The notes beneath the pieces were generated by a model. The model was not told where the DNA came from. It made no database searches and was given only the letters and a program-made list of their open reading frames with translations. The position numbers and the translations under genes were made by a program. Below, in pieces: positions 6,270 through 9,896 of a stretch of DNA of 9,896 bases. Source of the stretch: Desulfobacteraceae bacterium (GTDB lineage: Bacteria; Desulfobacterota; Syntrophobacteria; BM002); the NCBI GenBank assembly GCA_002899795.1, contig PPDG01000123.1, positions 1-9,896 on the forward strand, given 5' to 3'. Within the stretch, counting starts at the first letter, position 1. Every line of letters starts with the position of its first letter.

Positions 6270-7277
6270 TCAGTCAAGACCCGCCCTGCCGCTCAACAAA
6301 ACCTCTTTTAGTCGAGAAGCTGCAACTGTGGCGGTGCCAATCTCTCCAACTACAATCCCAGCGGCGAGATTTGCCAACACCGCCGCCTGCCTCGGTGTCA
6401 GACCGGCTGCCAGAGCCAGAGTGAAAGTTCCTGTTACAGTGTCACCCGCACCGGATACGTCAAAAACCTTTCTGGCCACCGTGGGAATTTGGGTGGTCTG
6501 ACCGTTGTCCTCAAACAGCATCATACCTCTGTCGCCCTGGGTGAGCAAAACCATCTGGCAACCAAGTTCATCAAGCAGGCTGGTCCCAGCTCGCCTGAGG
6601 CTCTCTTCGTCATTGATGACAATCCCGGACATGAGCTCTGCCTCTTGATGGTTGGGAGTAATTAAGGTAACCCCCTTATACAGAGCCACGTTCTGTACTT
6701 TGGGATCAACTGTCAAGGTAATTTGCCTGCCACCTGTGAGTAGGCGAATGTTTTCCATGAGGTCTCGAACAACGACACCCTTGCCGTAGTCGGAAACCAC
6801 AATTGCATCGATGGAATCGATCTGTTCTTCGACGGTGGTAATAATTTTCTCGATGCTAGCCTCAGTTACAGGCTCCCTTTCCTCGCGATCCACTCGAACC
6901 ACTTGCTGGGAGTGGGCGACTACTCTGGTTTTTATGGTGGTGGGTCGCCGATTTTCAACCACCAGGCCGTGAGTGGGACTGTTCATCTTTTGCAGCATGT
7001 GAACCAATTCCCTACCCATGGCATCATTGCCAGTGACCCCGCATAGGAGTGCTTGCCCGCCCAGAGAAATGATATTGTTAACCACATTGCCAGCTCCACC
7101 CAGCACAAGGGACTCTTCTTCGACCTGTACCACCGGTACCGGTGCCTCAGGCGAAATCCTTTCAACGCGACCCCAGAGGAACTCGTCCATAATCACATCG
7201 CCCACTACCAGGATCCGGCAGGATGAAAACTTGTCTATGCCTTCAGAGAGAACCTTAGAATCATAGGTGGTTGACAT
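6270..7277 (-). CDS. hldA: D-glycero-beta-D-manno-heptose-7-phosphate kinase (RfaE1/HldA type)
   Basis: This 335-residue PfkB-family sugar kinase phosphorylates D-manno-heptose 7-phosphate at C1 in the cytosol, the second phosphate needed on the way to ADP-L-glycero-D-manno-heptose for LPS inner core. The family signature near the N-terminus is GDVIMDEFLWGRVERISPEA (residues 26-45), followed by LGGAGNVVNNI (59-69). TVDPK lies at 189-193 and ITPNHQEAEL at 206-215. The C-terminal PfkB signature is DVSGAGDT (273-280), with the catalytic base Asp279. The protein stops after this domain, so it lacks the cytidylyltransferase half found in E. coli HldE. A separate rfaE2/hldC gene is expected elsewhere. 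The ATG at 7277 gives the usual short lead before the kinase core. It diverges from lptF. Confidence 0.93.
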   Translation of the reverse strand: MSTTYDSKVLSEGIDKFSSCRILVVGDVIMDEFLWGRVERISPEAPVPVVQVEEESLVLGGAGNVVNNIISLGGQALLCGVTGNDAMGRELVHMLQKMNSPTHGLVVENRRPTTIKTRVVAHSQQVVRVDREEREPVTEASIEKIITTVEEQIDSIDAIVVSDYGKGVVVRDLMENIRLLTGGRQITLTVDPKVQNVALYKGVTLITPNHQEAELMSGIVINDEESLRRAGTSLLDELGCQMVLLTQGDRGMMLFEDNGQTTQIPTVARKVFDVSGAGDTVTGTFTLALAAGLTPRQAAVLANLAAGIVVGEIGTATVAASRLKEVLLSGRAGLD

Positions 7278-7326
7278 CTATCGAATCTACCTCTCAACCA
7301 TGGTGACTTTGAGTGCGCTGCCGATG

Positions 7327-7335
7327 AATATAGCA
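7327..7335 (-). promoter_or_regulatory. Candidate extended -10 promoter element for hldA
   Basis: On the minus strand TGCTATATT reads as an extended -10 box (TGn followed by TATATT), with its downstream edge about 50 bp before the hldA ATG. The hexamer 17 bp upstream (CTGGTT, 7350-7355) is a poor -35, but extended -10 promoters often tolerate that. This is a consensus match only. Confidence 0.35.
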
Positions 7336-7461
7336 CAGCAGTTAAAGGAAACCAGCACTTTTTTACCTGGTAGATTCCAAAGAGCATTGCAAAATAGCTC
7401 TGCCCTCGAACGCTCTGCGCTTTCCCTCCACGGTCTGCGAATAAAACATAGTAGTTCGCCA

Positions 7462-7490
7462 TTTACAAACTCACTATCATTCATTACACT
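7462..7490 (+). promoter_or_regulatory. Candidate sigma70-type promoter for lptF
   Basis: TTTACA (7462-7467, 5 of 6 to the -35 consensus) and TACACT (7485-7490, 4 of 6 to the -10 consensus) are separated by exactly 17 bp. A start site 7-8 nt downstream would fall at or just before the lptF ATG at 7499, and there is no Shine-Dalgarno sequence in between. This would make the lptF message almost leaderless. It is a consensus-based inference. Confidence 0.4.
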
Positions 7491-7498
7491 CCACATCT

Positions 7499-8680
7499 AT
7501 GAAACGGATATTGCTAAGATATCTTCTCGTTGAGCAGGCGGTGCCTTTTTTTGTCAGCCTCTTGGTTCTGACTCTCGTTCTCTTTCTGGGCAAAATCATG
7601 CGCTACACTCAACTGCTCTTTGCAAGCGACTCCGGTTTGGCCGATCTCGGTATGCTCTTGCTCTATTCGCTCCCCTACTTTCTCGTTTTCACCATTCCTA
7701 TGGCCACCTTACTCGCAGTACTTCTAGCATTTGCCAGGCTCGCTCATGACAACGAGATCACCGCCATGAAAACTGCTGGCATCAGCTTTTATCAGACGCT
7801 TCCTGCAGTGGCTCTGCTGACAGGCTTTGCCTGGCTGACCACCCTCGGTCTCTCCAGTTTTGTTCTGCCACATAGCAACAGTGGTTTTCAGCGCGTTCTT
7901 TTGGAGATGGCTCGCTCTAGAGGTCAGTTGGGTCTCAAAGAGCGAATTTTCAATGATCAGTTTGATGGACTCGTTTTTTTCATTAACACCATGTCCCCGG
8001 ATGGCAGACACCTACGCGAGGTCTTTATTACTGACGAGAGATCCCCTGAGACCAAGAGCACTATCATTGCCGAGGAAGGCTTTCTTGTCCACGATCCCAG
8101 CGGCATGAGAATTACCCTTAGGCTTCTTCGAGGTCAGATTTTTAGGGTGGGAGATGAGATGGAAAGCCTGCAAACCATTCGCTTCCAGAACTATGATTTC
8201 AACCTGGATCTGGACTCATTTGCTTTCAATGAGAAGGATTTCCGCAAAAGAGAACGGCACCTCAGTTTCACTGAGCTAAGGCAGGCGTTGACTTCGACCA
8301 AACTCGACTCAAAAAAACGCAACAACTTGTCATTTGAATGGCATCGTCGCCTGTCCCTCCCTTTCGCCTGTATTGTCTTGGGCTTTATTGCTGCGCCCTT
8401 GAGCGTTCAATCGAGGACAGGTTCCCGACTCTCCGGAGTGGTTCTGGGACTAGTCCTGTTTCTGCTCTATTATCTTTTTGTGTCAGCAGCCAAGGCCCTG
8501 GGGAAAGACGGGCCCTATCCACCCGCCATCGGTCTATGGCTGCCGAATGTTATCTTCGGGGTACTTGCAGTTATTCTTTGGATCAAAACCGCAAGAGAAT
8601 CTCCGTTCAAGCCTATTCTCCTTGTACAGCGAAGCGCGGAACTGGTTGCTTCTTGGATCAAGGCCCGTTCAAAAAGCTAG
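7499..8680 (+). CDS. lptF: LPS export ABC transporter permease LptF
   Basis: This 393-residue YjgP/YjgQ-family inner-membrane protein is a permease half of the LptB2FG complex, which extracts LPS from the inner membrane and feeds it to the periplasmic LptC-LptA bridge. Hydrophobic spans lie near residues 15-33, 50-80, 100-123, 286-302, 310-332 and 345-362. The soluble stretch between spans 3 and 4 (about 125-280) is the periplasmic beta-jellyroll region. The coupling segment EITAMKTAGIS (86-96) and FEWHRRLSLPFACIVL (279-294) are typical of the family. The opening MKRILLRYLLVEQAVPFF supports the ATG at 7499, although no Shine-Dalgarno precedes it. LptF versus LptG is judged from overall pattern and length. 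The next gene is a glycosyltransferase, not lptG. The stop is TAG. Confidence 0.9.
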   Translation: MKRILLRYLLVEQAVPFFVSLLVLTLVLFLGKIMRYTQLLFASDSGLADLGMLLLYSLPYFLVFTIPMATLLAVLLAFARLAHDNEITAMKTAGISFYQTLPAVALLTGFAWLTTLGLSSFVLPHSNSGFQRVLLEMARSRGQLGLKERIFNDQFDGLVFFINTMSPDGRHLREVFITDERSPETKSTIIAEEGFLVHDPSGMRITLRLLRGQIFRVGDEMESLQTIRFQNYDFNLDLDSFAFNEKDFRKRERHLSFTELRQALTSTKLDSKKRNNLSFEWHRRLSLPFACIVLGFIAAPLSVQSRTGSRLSGVVLGLVLFLLYYLFVSAAKALGKDGPYPPAIGLWLPNVIFGVLAVILWIKTARESPFKPILLVQRSAELVASWIKARSKS

Positions 8681-8708
8681 CTCGTGTCCATCCGGTACTA
8701 TCAACAAA

Positions 8709-9092
8709 ATGCTTATTAGCTACGACAAAATACGCACAGTGCTTATTGTAATGATGGATAGACACTTGGGAAACCTTGTGGTCTCTCTCTCATCAATCGT
8801 CGCATTACAAGAGTATTTTAGGGGGAAAAATGTACATTTTGTGGTGGACAGTGCTTACCGAGAGGCTGTCGAGAGTATTGATGGCTTCGATAGAATATTC
8901 TACTTCCCGAGAACAGAGATCTACGGACGTAATGTGTTGAGAAGGACAGTACTGTATCTCAAATTCATCAAAAAAATCAGAAGTATATCCCCAGATGCTG
9001 TCATCGACTTACAGGGTGGAAGTGCTTCTTCTGCAGTGAGTTTTTTGTCAGGTGCAGCATACCGCCTTAGTAACTCCTCCGCCATAAGATAG
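8709..9092 (+). CDS. N-terminal fragment of the broken GT9 glycosyltransferase
   Basis: If the TAG is real and not suppressed, translation from 8709 yields 127 residues that cover only most of the acceptor-binding Rossmann domain, ending SNSSAIR. This lacks the nucleotide-sugar site and would not be active alone. The frame is open upstream to 8478, but that part lies within lptF in another frame. The ATG 28 bp after the lptF stop gives the family-like start (short lead, then VLIV). The Shine-Dalgarno is weak. Confidence 0.5.
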   Translation: MLISYDKIRTVLIVMMDRHLGNLVVSLSSIVALQEYFRGKNVHFVVDSAYREAVESIDGFDRIFYFPRTEIYGRNVLRRTVLYLKFIKKIRSISPDAVIDLQGGSASSAVSFLSGAAYRLSNSSAIR

Positions 9093-9200
9093 TATGTCTA
9101 TAATACAAAAATCGACCTTCCAGTTGGGAAGCATAAGGTTCACAGTTACCTGGAGATTGCCATCGCTCTCGGAGCTAACATAGACGATCCACACTACCGG

Positions 9201-9755
9201 TTGCACGCCTCCGAGAGAAGGAGAAACTCACTTGGCCCTGTTCTTAGGAAACATGGAATAACCTCTGAAAAACCGATTATTTCCATCCATGCCGGTGCCG
9301 GCAACATTCACAAGCAGTGGTCCACAGAAGGTTTCGCGGAGGTTGCAGACTGGCTGTCCGCTCAAGGTTTCCAGGTCATCTTTGTCGGCGCTGGCCGCGA
9401 CCAGGACAAGATTGATGCCACAATGTCCTTGATAAGTCACAAAGCATACAATCTTGGAGGCAGTTTATCCATCGGTGAGTTGATGGCCCTTTTTGAAATG
9501 AGTTCCCTCTTTTTGGGCAATGACAGCGGTCCCATGCACCTTGCTGCTGCCATGGGAACCCCTATTGTCGCTCTTTTTGGACCGGTGGATGAGAGGAGAT
9601 GGAGACCACTTTCTCCCAATTCTGTAGTGCTGAGAGGTCAAGAGCCGTGTGATGATTGCCAGATCAAACGCAAAGATTGTGATAATTTTCCGTGTATTAC
9701 CCTCCTGTCACCGAAGAAGGTGAAAGAGGTCATTGGCGAATTACTGGCGAAGTGA
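9201..9755 (+). CDS. C-terminal fragment of the broken GT9 glycosyltransferase
   Basis: After the TAG the same frame stays open to 9755. The first possible start is a TTG at 9201 with no recognisable Shine-Dalgarno, giving 184 residues that hold the donor-binding domain (NDSGPMHLAAAMGTP) and the Cys-rich tail. Coding similarity to the family already begins right after the stop at 9093, so the TTG is not the natural start and this is best read as part of the gene above. An independent product is unlikely. Confidence 0.4.
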   Translation: MHASERRRNSLGPVLRKHGITSEKPIISIHAGAGNIHKQWSTEGFAEVADWLSAQGFQVIFVGAGRDQDKIDATMSLISHKAYNLGGSLSIGELMALFEMSSLFLGNDSGPMHLAAAMGTPIVALFGPVDERRWRPLSPNSVVLRGQEPCDDCQIKRKDCDNFPCITLLSPKKVKEVIGELLAK

Positions 9756-9766
9756 TTCCCTTAGCC

Positions 9767-9896
9767 CTAACGAAAGCCCCCCCTCCGGTACAACCGCCAG
9801 GCTAGCACTACCACTGCCAGCAATGGATACTTTTTAAGTCGTGGAGTCCATTCAACCTTGACACCCGAGTGCCGTTCTATCTTCCACTGGATATAT
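9767..9896 (-). CDS. C-terminal end of an unidentified gene (partial)
   Basis: One minus-strand frame is open from the window edge to a TAG at 9767-9769, giving 42 residues. It is the only minus-strand frame open throughout this stretch. The visible part contains a basic WTPRLKKYP stretch, a short hydrophobic LLAVVVLAW run and a basic RLYRRGGFR end, which could be a C-terminal membrane anchor. I do not recognise the family. The stop lies 11 bp from the GT9 stop, so the two genes converge. It is a modest-length open frame, and chance cannot be excluded. Confidence 0.4.
   Translation of the reverse strand, partial: YIQWKIERHSGVKVEWTPRLKKYPLLAVVVLAWRLYRRGGFR

Larger units (their letters stand above)
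8709..9755 (+). pseudogene. Family 9 glycosyltransferase (heptosyltransferase-like), interrupted by an in-frame TAG
   Basis: One reading frame from the ATG at 8709 to the TGA at 9753-9755 encodes a full-length GT9 protein of 348 positions, broken only by TAG at 9090-9092 (codon 128). Both sides stay in the same frame. The sequence after the stop (YVYNTKIDLPVGKHKVHSYL) continues the family pattern, so nothing is missing. The first Rossmann domain has VLIVMMDRHLGNLVVSL (residues 11-27) and DLQGG (100-104). The second has ISIHAGAG, then GNDSGPMHLAAAMGTPIVAL with a following FGPVDERRWRPL, the nucleotide-sugar site, and a Cys-rich CDDCQIKRKDC tail. Such enzymes add heptose or similar sugars to LPS core. 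The TAG may be a real nonsense mutation, a sequence error or, less likely, read through. The catalytic Asp after Gly in loop 1 is Asn22 here. Confidence 0.85.

Noticed and set aside
7287..7496. Short open frames in the hldA-lptF divergent gap, both strands
   Set aside because: None shows a ribosome binding site or family-like sequence, and they overlap each other; the gap is better read as a promoter region.
9090..9092. TAG as pyrrolysine codon
   Set aside because: TAG serves as the normal stop for five of the complete genes here, no Pyl machinery is visible, and GT9 enzymes are not known to use pyrrolysine.

Overview
The window reads as chromosomal DNA of a Gram-negative bacterium. It carries LptF (an inner-membrane permease for lipopolysaccharide export), an ADP-heptose pathway kinase and a family 9 (heptosyltransferase-type) glycosyltransferase. 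The LPS genes together with a RemA/DUF370-gmk-yicC cluster and a DUF4416 gene fit best with the former Deltaproteobacteria (Desulfobacterota, for example a sulfate reducer or syntroph). That placement is inferred from gene content only. I see no phage, transposon, CRISPR, rRNA or tRNA genes.

Layout. At the left edge on the plus strand lie the last codons of an upstream gene (possibly a TatD-type hydrolase), then maf (nucleotide pyrophosphatase) and a YggS-type PLP-binding protein. These run tail-to-tail into a seven-gene minus-strand run. In its own transcription order this is hldA/rfaE1 (7277), ugd (6072), DUF4416 (4733), yicC (4021), remA-like DUF370 (2995), gmk (2720) and rlmB-like rRNA methyltransferase (2094 to 1345). 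The ugd-DUF4416 and remA-gmk-rlmB junctions are tight (28 bp gap, TGATG overlap, 14 bp gap). The hldA-ugd (197 bp), DUF4416-yicC (163 bp) and yicC-remA (147 bp) junctions are looser and hold inverted repeats. A 221 bp divergent region separates hldA from plus-strand lptF, which is followed by a GT9 glycosyltransferase gene broken by one in-frame TAG. At the right edge the last codons of another gene enter on the minus strand.

How the genes fit together. hldA (heptose-7-phosphate kinase), ugd (UDP-glucuronate), lptF (LPS transport) and the GT9 gene form an envelope-polysaccharide theme. The other half is housekeeping: nucleotide clean-up, PLP homeostasis, rRNA methylation, GMP phosphorylation and RNA decay. 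No clearly new system is visible. The points most worth a second look are the amber codon in the GT9 gene and the unusual Asn in its first loop, the compound GC-rich inverted repeat at 4074-4150, the interleaved inverted repeats between hldA and ugd, the uncharacterised DUF4416 protein, and lptF standing without an adjacent lptG.
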